This document shows positions 15,887 through 23,798 of a stretch of 24,327 bases of DNA, in pieces. This DNA is from Modestobacter sp. GTDB taxonomy: Bacteria > Actinomycetota > Actinomycetes > Mycobacteriales > Geodermatophilaceae. How positions within the stretch are numbered: the first letter of the stretch is position 1; every line of letters begins with the position of its first letter. Under the pieces are notes generated by a model. That model searched no databases. It was not told where the DNA came from and was given only the letters and a program-made list of their open reading frames with translations. Made by a program: the position numbers and the translations under genes. The stretch lies in the NCBI GenBank assembly GCA_025965775.1, contig JAOPWG010000325.1, positions 1-24,327 of the forward strand. Direction: 5' to 3'.

Positions 15887-17398
15887 TCACGGCGTCACGG
15901 CTTCGTGTGGCGTCGTCTGTGGCGACGCGGGATCGGCGGTCGCACCGGTCTCACCTGAGGCCCCGCGCGGCACTGAGCGGTGGCGTCGTTCGATCAGCTC
16001 CGCGACCGCTATCACCAGCGCGAGCAGCATGAGACCGGCGGCGCAGAGCAACGCGTCGGACACCGCTGCCGCGAAGTCGCGTCCGCTGCCGGTGAGCGCG
16101 TCGTAGTAGACGGTGGCCAGCACGGCCGTACCGATGGCCGCGCCGATCCGCTGGGCGGTCTGCAGCGCTCCGCCTGCTGCCCCGGCCATCCGCGCGGGCA
16201 CTGACCCCAGGGTCAGCGTCGTGTTGGGCGAGACGACCATCCCGCCGCCGAGCCCGGCCACCAGGAGCGGTCCCGCGGCCGCCCACGCCGCCGCGTCGCC
16301 GCCGACGCCGCGGAGGACCAGCGCGGTGGCGACCATCCCGCTGGCAGCCGCCAGCAGGCCGGCCACATTCAGCCATCGTCCGAACCGGGGCACCGCACGG
16401 CCGGCGAACAGCGCGGCCACGGCGCTGCCCAGCGCGAAGGGGGTCACGGCCAGACCGGAATGCAGCGGCGAATATCCCAGGCCGTCCTGGAAGAACAGCG
16501 CCAGCACGACCCAGATGCCGGTGAACCCGGTGAAGTAGACCAGTGCGATGGCCGAGCCGGTGGGGAAGCCGGCGGTCCTCGCGAGCTGCGGGTCGAGCAG
16601 CGGGACCCGACCTCGGCCGACCGTGCCCACCTCCCAGCGGGCGAACGCCGTGAGCAGCAGCGCGGCCGGAACGACAAGCCACCACAGCCAGCCCGCGCCA
16701 CCCGACTCGTTGGACACCACCGGCAGGAGCAGGCCGAGCACGCCGGCACCGAGCAGCAGCGATCCCACGAGGTCGAGGTGTGTGCCGCGGGTACCGGCTG
16801 TGTTCCTGGCATGCACCAGCCGGGCGGCGAGCACCAGGGCGACCAGGCCGATCGGCACGTTGACGTAGAACACCCAGCGCCAGCCGTCCTGGCTCCCGGC
16901 CAGGTCCAGGATCAGGCCGCCGACCACCGGGCCGGTCGCGGTGGACAGCCCCACCACGCTGCCGAGTACGCCGAAGGCCCGGGCCCGCTCCGCCCCGCGG
17001 AACATGTCCTGGATCAGGCCGACGTTCTGCGGGATGAGCATGCCGCCCGCCACGCCCTGCAGCAGCCGGGCGGCGAGCAGCCACCCGGTCGTCCGTGCCG
17101 CGCCGGTCAGCGCGCTGGTGAGCACGAACGCCGACAGTGCGATCAGGAACATGCGACGCCGGCCGAGCGTGTCGCCGAGCCGGCCCGCCGGCACCAGAGC
17201 CAGGCCGAAGGTCAGGGCGTATCCGGACACCACCCACTGCACCGTTCCGGCGGGGACCCCGAACTCGCCCTCGATGGACGGCAGCGCGACGTTCACGATG
17301 CTGACGTCGAGCAGCACCATGAAGGCGCCGACCAGGCTCACCGTCAGGGCCCGCCAGCGCCGGGGATCGGCGCTGGCGGCGAGTGCGTCGTTCGTCAT
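15887..17398 (-). CDS. MFS exporter, DHA2 (14-TM) family, last gene of the AKR operon
   Basis: The product is 503 aa from ATG 17398, with AAGGA about eight bases upstream. It has LLDVSIVNVALPSIEGEF (motif D1), PAGRLGDTLGRRRMF (motif A), and GSVVGLSTATGPVVGGLIL (motif C, antiporter signature) followed by WRWVFYVNVPIGL. About fourteen helices are present, with a charged C-terminal tail. It follows the NAD(P)-binding dehydrogenase gene by only 34 bases in the same direction, so it is probably co-transcribed with both enzymes and may export their product or a toxic substrate. It is not a close copy of the exporter at 6450-7961: the two share family motifs only. Confidence 0.9.
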   Translation of the reverse strand: MTNDALAASADPRRWRALTVSLVGAFMVLLDVSIVNVALPSIEGEFGVPAGTVQWVVSGYALTFGLALVPAGRLGDTLGRRRMFLIALSAFVLTSALTGAARTTGWLLAARLLQGVAGGMLIPQNVGLIQDMFRGAERARAFGVLGSVVGLSTATGPVVGGLILDLAGSQDGWRWVFYVNVPIGLVALVLAARLVHARNTAGTRGTHLDLVGSLLLGAGVLGLLLPVVSNESGGAGWLWWLVVPAALLLTAFARWEVGTVGRGRVPLLDPQLARTAGFPTGSAIALVYFTGFTGIWVVLALFFQDGLGYSPLHSGLAVTPFALGSAVAALFAGRAVPRFGRWLNVAGLLAAASGMVATALVLRGVGGDAAAWAAAGPLLVAGLGGGMVVSPNTTLTLGSVPARMAGAAGGALQTAQRIGAAIGTAVLATVYYDALTGSGRDFAAAVSDALLCAAGLMLLALVIAVAELIERRHRSVPRGASGETGATADPASPQTTPHEAVTP

Positions 17399-17432
17399 GA
17401 CCGGAGTCCTTCCGCCGGGCGTCGTCCGGGTC

Positions 17433-18332
17433 TCAGGCGGCCGTCCGCCGTTCCCGCGTCACCTGCTCGAGGACCTGGAAGAGGGCGGCGAGATCGTGTC
17501 GCTCGTAGCCGAGGGTGCGGGCGAGCCTGAGGATCTCGTCGGCGCGGTCGGCAGTGGGAAGCGGGACGCCGAGACCTCGGGCCGCGTCGCGTGCCAGTTC
17601 GACGTCCTTCTGCACGAGCCCGAGGGAGAACCATGCCTCGGCGGGTGGATCGAGGACGAGGGGCGCGCGGGCCTTGAGCATGGGGGAGCCGATCGCGCTG
17701 CCCACCATCACCTCGAGGGCGACTCGTCGGTCGATTCCCGAGCGGTCGGCGAGCAGGAGGCCCTCGGCGAGGGCGAGCATCTGCACGGCGAGGCTGATGT
17801 TGATCGCGAGCTTGAGCACCAGTCCCTGCCCGTTCGGGCCGACGTGCGTCGGCGTGCCGAGCTGGCGCAGGACCGGCTCGACGCGGCCGTAGACCTCCTG
17901 GTCTCCGCCCACCATGATCGTGAGCGTCCCGGCCTGCACCTGAGGCACGCTTCCGGACACCGGCGCATCCAGCATGGCGGCGCCGCTCGTGCGCACGCGC
18001 GCGGCGAGCTCCTGGCTGGCCGACGGGCTGACCGTGCTCATCTCCAGCCACGTCGTTCCCCTGGTGAGACCTGCCAGGAGGCCGTCCGGTCCCGAGGCCA
18101 CCGCGTTCAGTACGTCGTCGTCGGGAATCGAGGTGATGACGACGTCGGCGGCCTCGGCGACCGCGCGCGGTGTCTCCACCCAGCGCAGGCCGTCCGCGAC
18201 GAGCGCGGCCGCCCGTTCGCGCGTGCGACTCGTTCCGTAGACGGCATGTCCGGCGGCGAGCAGGCGGTCGGCCATCGTGCCGCCCATGTGACCGAGGCCG
18301 ACGAAGCCGATCGCCGGGTTCGTGGTGGCCAT
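17433..18332 (-). CDS. Beta-hydroxyacid-dehydrogenase family NAD(P) oxidoreductase
   Basis: The product is 299 aa from ATG 18332. Its ribosome site GGGAGG lies within the end of the upstream aldo/keto reductase gene. The N-terminal Rossmann motif is GFVGLGHMGGTMADRL (9-24). The substrate-binding block DAPVSGSVPQVQAGTLTIMVGG (122-143) and the catalytic-lysine block GPNGQGLVLKLAINI (165-179, Lys174) are complete. The helical C-terminal domain follows (GLVQKDVELARDAARGLGVPLP). The family oxidises or reduces 3-hydroxyacids such as 3-hydroxyisobutyrate, tartronate semialdehyde or glyoxylate, and the exact substrate cannot be read. The gene starts two bases after the reductase stop (TGA-CG-ATG), so translation is coupled. 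Confidence 0.88.
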   Translation of the reverse strand: MATTNPAIGFVGLGHMGGTMADRLLAAGHAVYGTSRTRERAAALVADGLRWVETPRAVAEAADVVITSIPDDDVLNAVASGPDGLLAGLTRGTTWLEMSTVSPSASQELAARVRTSGAAMLDAPVSGSVPQVQAGTLTIMVGGDQEVYGRVEPVLRQLGTPTHVGPNGQGLVLKLAINISLAVQMLALAEGLLLADRSGIDRRVALEVMVGSAIGSPMLKARAPLVLDPPAEAWFSLGLVQKDVELARDAARGLGVPLPTADRADEILRLARTLGYERHDLAALFQVLEQVTRERRTAA

Positions 18333-18334
18333 CG

Positions 18335-19300
18335 TCAGCGCCTCCCTTCGATCGCGGCGATGTCGTTCTCGTCGAGCCGGAGGTCCGCGGCCCTCAGGAG
18401 CGGATCGACCTGGCCGGGGCGGCGGAAGCCGACAATGGCCCCGTCGACGGCCGGGTTGCGGAGTGCCCAGGCGATCGCCACCGCGCCCGGGGTCGTGGAG
18501 TGGCGATCGGCGACGGCCCGAAGCCGCTCCACCAGCGCGAGATGGTGCGACAGGCGCGGCTCCTGGAAGCGCGGGTCGTGCGTGCGCCAGTCGTCGTCGG
18601 GCAGCTGCGCGATCCGCAACCGCGTCATCGCGCCGGTCAGCAGGCCCGAGGCCATGGGGGAGTAGACGATGACGCCGATCGCCGCGCGCTCGGCGAAGGG
18701 GAGAAGCTGGGCCTCCGCGTCGCGGTCGATCAGCGAGTACTGCGGCTGCACGGTCTCGACGGGAGCGCTCTGCTCGGCTCGCCGGAGTTGGGCGACGCTG
18801 AAGTTCGAGACGCCGATGTGGTGGACCAGACCCTGTTCCTTGAGTTCCGCGAAGGCCGCCCAGCCCTCCTCGATGTCCGGGTCGGGGATCGGCCAGTGGA
18901 TCTGGTAGAGGTCGATGGCGTCGATCCCGAGCCGCTCCAGGCTCGCCTCTGCCTCGCGCAGGATCGAGTCGCGCTTCAGGTTGTGCACCACCGTCCGTCC
19001 GGGGCCCTCGACGAGCGACGCCTTCGTGAAGACGTACGGGCGTTCGTCGTCGCGCAGTCCTTCCAGTGCGCGACCCACGATCTGCTCCGAACGCCCGAAG
19101 CCGTAGGCCGCGGCGGTATCGATCCAGTTGACGCCCAGATCGAGGGCGTGGCGGATCGCGGTGATCGAGTCGTCGTCGTCCTGTGGTCCCCAGCCGAACT
19201 CCCAGCCGCCGCCCCCGATCGCCCAGGCGCCGAAACCGACGCGGGTGATGTCGAGGCCGGTCTTTCCCAGCAGGGTGGTCCCCAGCGGTGTCTTCTTCAT
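18335..19300 (-). CDS. Aldo/keto reductase
   Basis: The product is 321 aa from ATG 19300, with GAAAGGA upstream. The full (alpha/beta)8 reductase pattern is present: VGFGAWAIGGG near the start, WIDTAAAYGFGRSE with catalytic Asp61 and Tyr66, FTKASL with Lys93, and YQIHWP with His135. These are followed by VHHIGVSNFSVAQLRRA, PQYSLIDRDAE, IGVIVYSPMASGLLTG, and the C-terminal NADPH-site region AIAWALRNPAVDGAIVGFRRPGQV. It should reduce aldehydes or ketones with NADPH in the cytoplasm. It is the first gene of an operon with the hydroxyacid-dehydrogenase-like gene and a DHA2 exporter. A palindromic site lies about 175 bases upstream. Confidence 0.92.
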   Translation of the reverse strand: MKKTPLGTTLLGKTGLDITRVGFGAWAIGGGGWEFGWGPQDDDDSITAIRHALDLGVNWIDTAAAYGFGRSEQIVGRALEGLRDDERPYVFTKASLVEGPGRTVVHNLKRDSILREAEASLERLGIDAIDLYQIHWPIPDPDIEEGWAAFAELKEQGLVHHIGVSNFSVAQLRRAEQSAPVETVQPQYSLIDRDAEAQLLPFAERAAIGVIVYSPMASGLLTGAMTRLRIAQLPDDDWRTHDPRFQEPRLSHHLALVERLRAVADRHSTTPGAVAIAWALRNPAVDGAIVGFRRPGQVDPLLRAADLRLDENDIAAIEGRR

Positions 19301-19473
19301 GGTGGTCCTTTCGGGAGAGATGCGACGCAGGCGTTCGGGTCAGCGGGCGGCGGTGCCGGAGAGATGGCCGATGCCGGAGGAGAGGACCGGCCCCGGTGCG
19401 CCGCCCACGACGACGCGGACGATGGCCCGGTGCTTCCAGCCTCGGCGCGAGGGCGCATTCCGTCGTCCGGGTC

Positions 19474-19489
19474 ACCTGTAATTCCAGGT
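19474..19489. promoter_or_regulatory. Palindromic candidate operator upstream of the AKR operon
   Basis: ACCTGTAATTCCAGGT is an interrupted palindrome (ACCTG-N6-CAGGT) with an unusually A/T-rich centre for this DNA. It lies in the 262-base gap in front of the aldo/keto reductase gene, in a position suited to a repressor or activator. The reverse strand core CTGGAATT-N-CAG also occurs in a perfect palindrome at 12515-12526. No regulator gene adjoins the operon. Confidence 0.35.
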
Positions 19490-19529
19490 ACCGGCTGGCC
19501 CGAGGCTTCGCCTGATGGTCAGCCGGAAT

Positions 19530-19551
19530 CCGGCCGGCGGGGCGCGGCCGG
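19530..19551. terminator. Hairpin after the response-regulator gene
   Basis: CCGGCCG (19530-19536) and CGGCCGG (19545-19551) form a perfect 7-bp GC stem with an eight-base loop, 11 bases beyond the minus-strand stop at 19563. There is no U-tract. It separates the response regulator from the AKR operon. Confidence 0.45.
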
Positions 19552-19562
19552 CGCGGGTCGGA

Positions 19563-20222
19563 TCAGTGGCTGTCGAGGAAGGTGAGGACGGCGAGGACGC
19601 GACGGTGGTCGTCGGAGGCCTCGGGGATGCGCAGCTTCATGAGGATGCTGCGCACGTGCTTCTCGACCGTGCCCTCGGTCACCCACAGCTGATGGGCGAT
19701 GCCGGCGTTGGACCGGCCCTCGGCCATGAGGCCGAGCACCTCGCGTTCCCGCTGCGAGAGGACCTGCAACGGGTCCTCGACCCGGCGGGCGGCGAGCAGT
19801 TCCTGCACGAGGGCGGGGTCGACGACCGCGGCCCCCTTGACGATCCGGTCCAGGGTGGCAAGGAAGTCGTCGACGTCGCTCACGCGGTCCTTGAGCAGGT
19901 ACCCGCTGCGCTGCCCGCTGGCCAGCAACTCGGTCGCCTGCTCCACCTCGACGTGCGCGGACAGGACCAGAATCGCGGTCTCCGGCAGCTCCTCGCGGAT
20001 CACCCGGGCGGCGTCGAGCCCCTCGGTGGTGCGCGTGGGCGGCATCCGGATGTCCACGATCACCAACTCGGGCCGATGCTCCCGCACCAGCGCGAGCAGT
20101 TGCGTCGGCTCCCCGCACTGGCCGACGACATCGAACCCGGAGTTGGCCAGGAGACTGACCAGGCCCTCGCGCAGCAGGACGTCGTCGTCCGCCACCACCA
20201 CCCGCCCGCGGTCACCTGCCAC
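19563..20222 (-). CDS. NarL/LuxR-family response regulator without adjacent kinase
   Basis: The product is 219 aa if GTG 20222 is the start. This is chosen because the receiver domain begins at once (RVVVADDDVLL) and a -10-like GATACT lies seven bases upstream, fitting a leaderless mRNA. A longer open frame to ATG 20315 has no domain content. The receiver has an acidic pocket at residues 12-14, phosphoacceptor Asp57 in LVIVDIRMPP, Ser in LVLSAH, and Lys in GYLLKD. The C-terminal LuxR helix-turn-helix is LSQREREVLGLMAEGRSNAGIAHQL followed by TEGTVEKHVRSILMKL. It is a DNA-binding transcription regulator. No histidine kinase gene adjoins it; the only kinase in the window is the dead one at 8500-9615. 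Confidence 0.88.
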   Translation of the reverse strand: MAGDRGRVVVADDDVLLREGLVSLLANSGFDVVGQCGEPTQLLALVREHRPELVIVDIRMPPTRTTEGLDAARVIREELPETAILVLSAHVEVEQATELLASGQRSGYLLKDRVSDVDDFLATLDRIVKGAAVVDPALVQELLAARRVEDPLQVLSQREREVLGLMAEGRSNAGIAHQLWVTEGTVEKHVRSILMKLRIPEASDDHRRVLAVLTFLDSH

Positions 20223-20235
20223 GGAAAGAAGTATC
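20222..20235 (-). promoter_or_regulatory. Leaderless-type -10 box of the response regulator
   Basis: On the minus strand GATACT (20235-20230) is followed by seven bases and then the GTG start at 20222, the spacing expected when transcription begins at the start codon. No ribosome site precedes the GTG. A weak -35 candidate, TGGGCA, lies about 17 bases further upstream. Confidence 0.4.
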
Positions 20236-20700
20236 GGGCGCGACGCCGGCTCTGCCCAGCCATCAGACGCTGATGGTCGGCCGCCCGTTGCCGGTCGTTC
20301 CCACGAGCCGCCCACGGCGCCCTCCCTGGGGAAGCCCCGGTGCCGACCAGGGACCCTGATCGTGCCGGCCGAGGACGGTTCGAACGCCCCTCGACCGGGC
20401 CGCCGCCAGTCTCGTCGCGCGCGGCTCCCGTGTCATCACGGTCCCCGGTAATCGCGGATGGCCGCTATCCGGGGTCATCGTCTACCGGCCACCGGGAAGG
20501 AGGCGAGACGCCTCTTGCGCCGGACCCCGGCCGTCGAGGTCGCCCAGCGCCTCGACGTGGTCCCAGCAGGACCCAGCCCGCAGGAATCGGGAAGTCCCGC
20601 CAGCCGTACCTGCGGACCCCGGCTGGCGTCGATGACCGGACCCGGCGCCTCGGCACACGCTGCTCTCCAGCCGATCCGGCGCCTTCAGGAGGACAGACCG
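20236..20700. other. Divergent gap before the 69-aa gene
   Basis: About 465 bases with no recognisable gene between the divergent response-regulator and small-protein genes. Open frames occur on both strands but without ribosome sites or family resemblance. Promoters in both directions are expected here. Confidence 0.45.
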
Positions 20701-20910
20701 ATGACATCGTCGCCGAGGTTCGAGACGGGGTTCGACTCGCGCAGGGACCAGCAGTTGCTCGTCCGTGAGTGGCGGGCGGAGCAGCTCCGGCGGGTCGGCG
20801 TCCCGCCGGCGCACGCCGCGTTGTTCGCCGATCTGGTCGACTGGCACGCGATCGCGGACCTGGTGGCCCGCGGGTGCCCGCCCACGCTGGCTCTGAAGAT
20901 CGTCCGCTGA
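20701..20910 (+). CDS. Conserved small protein of 69 aa, unknown function
   Basis: ATG 20701 is preceded by AGGAGGA about seven bases upstream, one of the best ribosome sites in the window. The upstream in-frame extension is not used because it lacks such a site. The product is charged and helical: SRRDQQLLVREWRAEQLRRVG, then VDWHAIADLVARGCP, ending PTLALKIVR. There is no signal peptide or membrane segment. I have seen similar short actinomycete proteins annotated as hypothetical, which supports it being real, but no function is known to me. It lies about 200 bases upstream of a lone receiver protein in the same direction. Confidence 0.75.
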   Translation: MTSSPRFETGFDSRRDQQLLVREWRAEQLRRVGVPPAHAALFADLVDWHAIADLVARGCPPTLALKIVR

Positions 20911-21097
20911 GGACCTCGTGATGGGGCGACGACGCATGGCGCACCGGTCAACCCTGCGACCCGCAGGACGCCGGTCACGCTGTCCAGGCCGAACCGGGAG
21001 GTCAGAGGTCCCTCCGCCCCGGCGAACCCGTTCCGGTGGCGGGACCATGACGCCGGGGATGGCGGCTAGCTGGAATGGCCCTCTGCCGCCGCGCTCC

Positions 21098-21109
21098 TAC
21101 CCTGGTCCT
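21098..21109 (+). promoter_or_regulatory. Leaderless-type -10 box of the lone receiver gene
   Basis: TACCCT (21098-21103) fits the TANNNT -10 pattern and is followed by six bases and then the GTG start at 21110. There is no ribosome site, so transcription probably starts at or next to the start codon. No clear -35 box is visible. Confidence 0.45.
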
Positions 21110-21514
21110 GTGGCCTTGCGCTGCTTGATCGTCGACGACAACCCGGGCTTCATCCGGGCTGCTCGAGCACTGCTCGAGCAGGAGGGCCTCCAGGTCGTCG
21201 GCGTCGCCTCGACGAGCGCCGAGGCCGTCCTTCGCGCGGCCGACCTGCATCCCGACGTGACGCTCGTCGACATCGACCTCGGCGCGGACAGTGGCTTCGA
21301 GGTGGCGCGGCGACTGTCCGACGACCCGTCCGTCGACCCCGGGCAGCTGATCATGATCTCCGCCCACGCCGAGGATGATTTCGCCGACCTGATCGAAGCA
21401 AGTCCGGCAGTCGGGTTCCTGGTGAAGCCGGCCTTGTCGGCCACCGCCATCGAGAGGCTGCTCCGACCGCCCGGCGACGCTCGTGACCGAACGGGCGAGA
21501 CGGTCGGACGCTGA
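21110..21514 (+). CDS. Stand-alone response-regulator receiver protein
   Basis: The product is 134 aa from GTG 21110. The open frame extends further 5', but the receiver fold starts immediately after this codon (LRCLIVDDNPGF) and the start matches a leaderless promoter. Acidic residues are Asp9/Asp10, the likely phosphoacceptor is Asp54 in VTLVDIDLG, with Ser in MISAHAEDD and Lys in GFLVKPAL. The domain ends at about residue 123 and only a short polar tail follows, so there is no DNA-binding output domain. Such single-domain receivers act as phosphate sinks or bind partner proteins. No kinase lies beside it. Both of the window's response regulators appear to be leaderless. Confidence 0.85.
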   Translation: MALRCLIVDDNPGFIRAARALLEQEGLQVVGVASTSAEAVLRAADLHPDVTLVDIDLGADSGFEVARRLSDDPSVDPGQLIMISAHAEDDFADLIEASPAVGFLVKPALSATAIERLLRPPGDARDRTGETVGR

Positions 21515-21885
21515 ACCGTCCTGCGGGGCACCCCCGTCGGCATCGACGGGCGAGCCGCGTCCTCCGACCGGAGGCAGCCTCCTCCGGAGGCCGTGCAGGT
21601 AGCAGGCATCCGGGTCTCTCCCTGGCCGTACCCGCAGATGGCCGATGGTGGCGATGCTGCGCACCCCGGCGCTCGCCCATCCTCGTGTCGCTGGCAGGAA
21701 GCCTCAGGGGTAGGTGGTGCCGCCCGATCAGCAGGTCGGCGATCGGCGCGGCCGTGAGGTCAGGGCGACGCTGCTGCCGCGTGGGGCGTTCCACCGCCTG
21801 GCCCAGGACACCGGGCCACGGGTCGGCGGTCATCGGCCGCTCATCGGCATTGCCCGGCCGCCCTCGGCGACCAGGGCCGTCAGCG
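21515..21885. other. Gap between the receiver gene and the hydrolase remnant
   Basis: About 370 bases. The first part holds a paired hairpin described separately. The remainder has open frames on both strands but no family resemblance that I can support. Confidence 0.4.
21561..21591. terminator. Double hairpin after the receiver gene
   Basis: Two adjacent short hairpins occur: CCTCCG-AC-CGGAGG (21561-21574) and GCCTCC-TCC-GGAGGC (21577-21591). They begin 47 bases after the receiver stop on the plus strand. Repeated GC-rich stems without a U-tract are plausible terminators in this kind of genome. Confidence 0.4.
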
Positions 21886-22346
21886 CCGCCGTGGTGCTGA
21901 TACACGGCTTCACGGGCTCGAGCACCCGCTGGTTCGCCGTCCCGCCGGCGCTGCGCGCCGACGGGCGGACGGTCGTGTCGTTCGACTATCCGCCGTGGGC
22001 GTCATCGGTGGACGGGCTCGCCGACCGGCTCATCGAGACAGTGGAAGACGTGCTCGCCGCCACCGGCCGGCACGGTCCACCTGCCGTTCAGCGGCTCGAC
22101 CCGATCGTCCCCGCCCACCGCGCCGTCCCCGCCAACCGGCAGGCCACGCGCGTCATGATCGATGCGGCCGGCCACTGCGGCGTGCTGCTGGACCCCGAGG
22201 TCATCGAGCGGATCGTGACAGCGACCGCGCTCCGGGAGGAAGCCGCCGACCTCGGCGCTCCACTCGCCGCCGGACAGCGACGAGGTGGGAGCGCTTGCAG
22301 CGCGCTCGTTGCCGCTCCGGACCGACTGACTCCGGGCCCCCGGTGA
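21886..22346 (+). pseudogene. Alpha/beta-hydrolase (lipase-like) with the nucleophile region deleted
   Basis: The frame opens with a normal alpha/beta-hydrolase start: VVLIHGFTGSSTRWFAVPPALRADGRTVVSFDYPPWASS (oxyanion HG motif and strand 4), then a helix SVDGLADRLIETVEDVLAATG. Directly after this, at about 22075-22095, it jumps to the C-terminal part, LDPIVPAHRAVPANRQATRV (acid Asp) and DAAGHCGVLLDPEVIERIV (catalytic His). The GHSxG nucleophile elbow and the central half of the enzyme, about 100 residues, are missing although the frame is kept. An in-frame internal deletion has removed the active Ser. The region before VVLIHGF lacks a clear start. The tail after 22260 is unrelated sequence. 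Confidence 0.8.
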
Positions 22347-22361
22347 GCGTCCACGGGTCGG

Positions 22362-23669
22362 TCACGGTGCTCGTCCTGCGGCTGCTGCCGCATTCAGCGC
22401 CACCCCGGGCTGCGGGTCGAGGGCGAACAGTTCGCGCAGCGCCTCCGCGTAGCTGCTCCCGGCCGGCCCCTCCGCGAGTTGCTTGACCCGCACCGTCGGG
22501 GTGTGCAGCAACGTGTCCACCACCCGGTGCACCGTCCGCGAGAGCTCCGCACGCACCTCGATGGGCAGCCCCGGCAGCCGGGCACCGAGCCGGAGCAGTT
22601 CGGCGTCGATGACCTCCGACGCGTGCCGCCGCAGTGCGGTCACCGTCGGTGCGACCCCCGCGGACCGTTGCAGGCCCAGGTAGCGGCGCACCTCCGCGGC
22701 GACCAGCGTGCGTGCCGCCTCGACGGTGGTGCCGGCCTCGGCCCCGCGCAGGCGGACGGCCAGGCTCTCGAGGTCGACGAGGGTGACGCCGGGCAGCTCA
22801 CGCACCGCAGGCTCGACGTCGCGGGGCAGCGCCAGGTCGCAGATCACCAGCGGCCGGGGGACGGCGGCGACCATCGACGCCGTCACCACCGTGTCGAGCG
22901 CCCCGGTGCACGTGATCACGATGTCGGCCGTCCTGAGCTCGGCCGGTACCGCGTCCACTCCGACCGCACGCGCCGGCGTGCCGGCGGCGGCCACGGTTCC
23001 GGCCAGTCGGTTCGCCGTGGCCGCCGTGCGATTGGCGATGACGATCTCGGCGATTCCGGAGCGGCGGAGCTCGGCGGCTGTCAGGGCGGCCAGCGACCCG
23101 GCGCCGACGATCAGCGCGCGCCGCCCCCGCAGACCACCGAGGGCGAGCGCCCCGTCGGCGAGCGCCTCGGAGACAACGGAGGCGCCGGCGGCGTCGATGC
23201 CGGTCTCGGCGTGGGCTCGTTTGCCCACTCGCAACGCCTGTTGAGCCAGTCCGTGCAGCACCCTGCCGGCTGTGCCGAGCTCGCGGGCTGTCGCATAGGC
23301 GGCCCGGAGCTGCCCGAGGATCTGCGCCTCCCCGACGACCATCGAATCCATCCCGGACGCCACGAGGAACAGGTGCTCGACGGCCGAACCTTCGTAGTGC
23401 ACCACGAGGTGACCGGCCAGGTCGTCGACGTCCCAGCCGCCGTGACGGGCGAGCACCGCGGAGACGTCGGCGAGACCGCCGTGGAAGCTGTCCACCACGG
23501 CGTAGACCTCGACCCGGTTGCAGGTGGAGAGCAGCAGTGCCTCCGCGACGTTCTCGCGACCGAGCAGTTCGTCGAGCAGCTTGGGCAGGTCGTCGGCGCC
23601 CACGGCGGCCCGCTCCAGAACTGCGAGGGGTGCCGTGCGGTGCGAGAGGCCGACCGCGAGCAGGCTCAT
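22362..23669 (-). CDS. hemA: Glutamyl-tRNA reductase
   Basis: The product is 435 aa from ATG 23669, with AGGTGG upstream; an in-frame alternative at 23690 adds seven residues. It reduces glutamyl-tRNA to glutamate-1-semialdehyde, the first committed step of the C5 heme/tetrapyrrole pathway. Catalytic Cys50 is in the invariant LLLSTCNRVEVY. The segment VEHLFLVASGMDSMVVGEAQILGQLRAAYA follows, then the NADPH domain with RRALIVGAGSLAALTAAELRRSG and IVIANRT, then a C-terminal dimerisation helix region (about 330-410). The length is normal. Usually this gene starts a hemACDB cluster in actinomycetes; here no other heme gene is visible and it lies downstream of catalase. It may be a second, stress-linked copy. 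Confidence 0.95.
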   Translation of the reverse strand: MSLLAVGLSHRTAPLAVLERAAVGADDLPKLLDELLGRENVAEALLLSTCNRVEVYAVVDSFHGGLADVSAVLARHGGWDVDDLAGHLVVHYEGSAVEHLFLVASGMDSMVVGEAQILGQLRAAYATARELGTAGRVLHGLAQQALRVGKRAHAETGIDAAGASVVSEALADGALALGGLRGRRALIVGAGSLAALTAAELRRSGIAEIVIANRTAATANRLAGTVAAAGTPARAVGVDAVPAELRTADIVITCTGALDTVVTASMVAAVPRPLVICDLALPRDVEPAVRELPGVTLVDLESLAVRLRGAEAGTTVEAARTLVAAEVRRYLGLQRSAGVAPTVTALRRHASEVIDAELLRLGARLPGLPIEVRAELSRTVHRVVDTLLHTPTVRVKQLAEGPAGSSYAEALRELFALDPQPGVALNAAAAAGRAP

Positions 23670-23798
23670 GTCCTGACCACCTTTCCTCACATGACCTGCG
23701 TCCCGGCGCCTGACGGCCAGGGCTTGCGCAGGGAAGTCCGATCTGCGACGCGAGAGGGCCCGGCGACCCGCTACTGGATCGCCGGACCCCTCGGTGGA

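Noticed and set aside
6450..17398. The two DHA2 exporters as a recent duplication
   Set aside because: They share family motifs but differ throughout, including the C-terminal tails, so they are distant paralogues.
16460..18665. Long plus-strand open frames opposite the AKR operon
   Set aside because: They are antisense shadows of clear minus-strand genes, expected where third positions are nearly all G or C.
17433..19475. A 680-codon fusion of aldo/keto reductase and dehydrogenase
   Set aside because: The upstream part is a shadow frame of the reductase. The true reductase is in another frame with its own start, catalytic tetrad and stop two bases before the dehydrogenase ATG.
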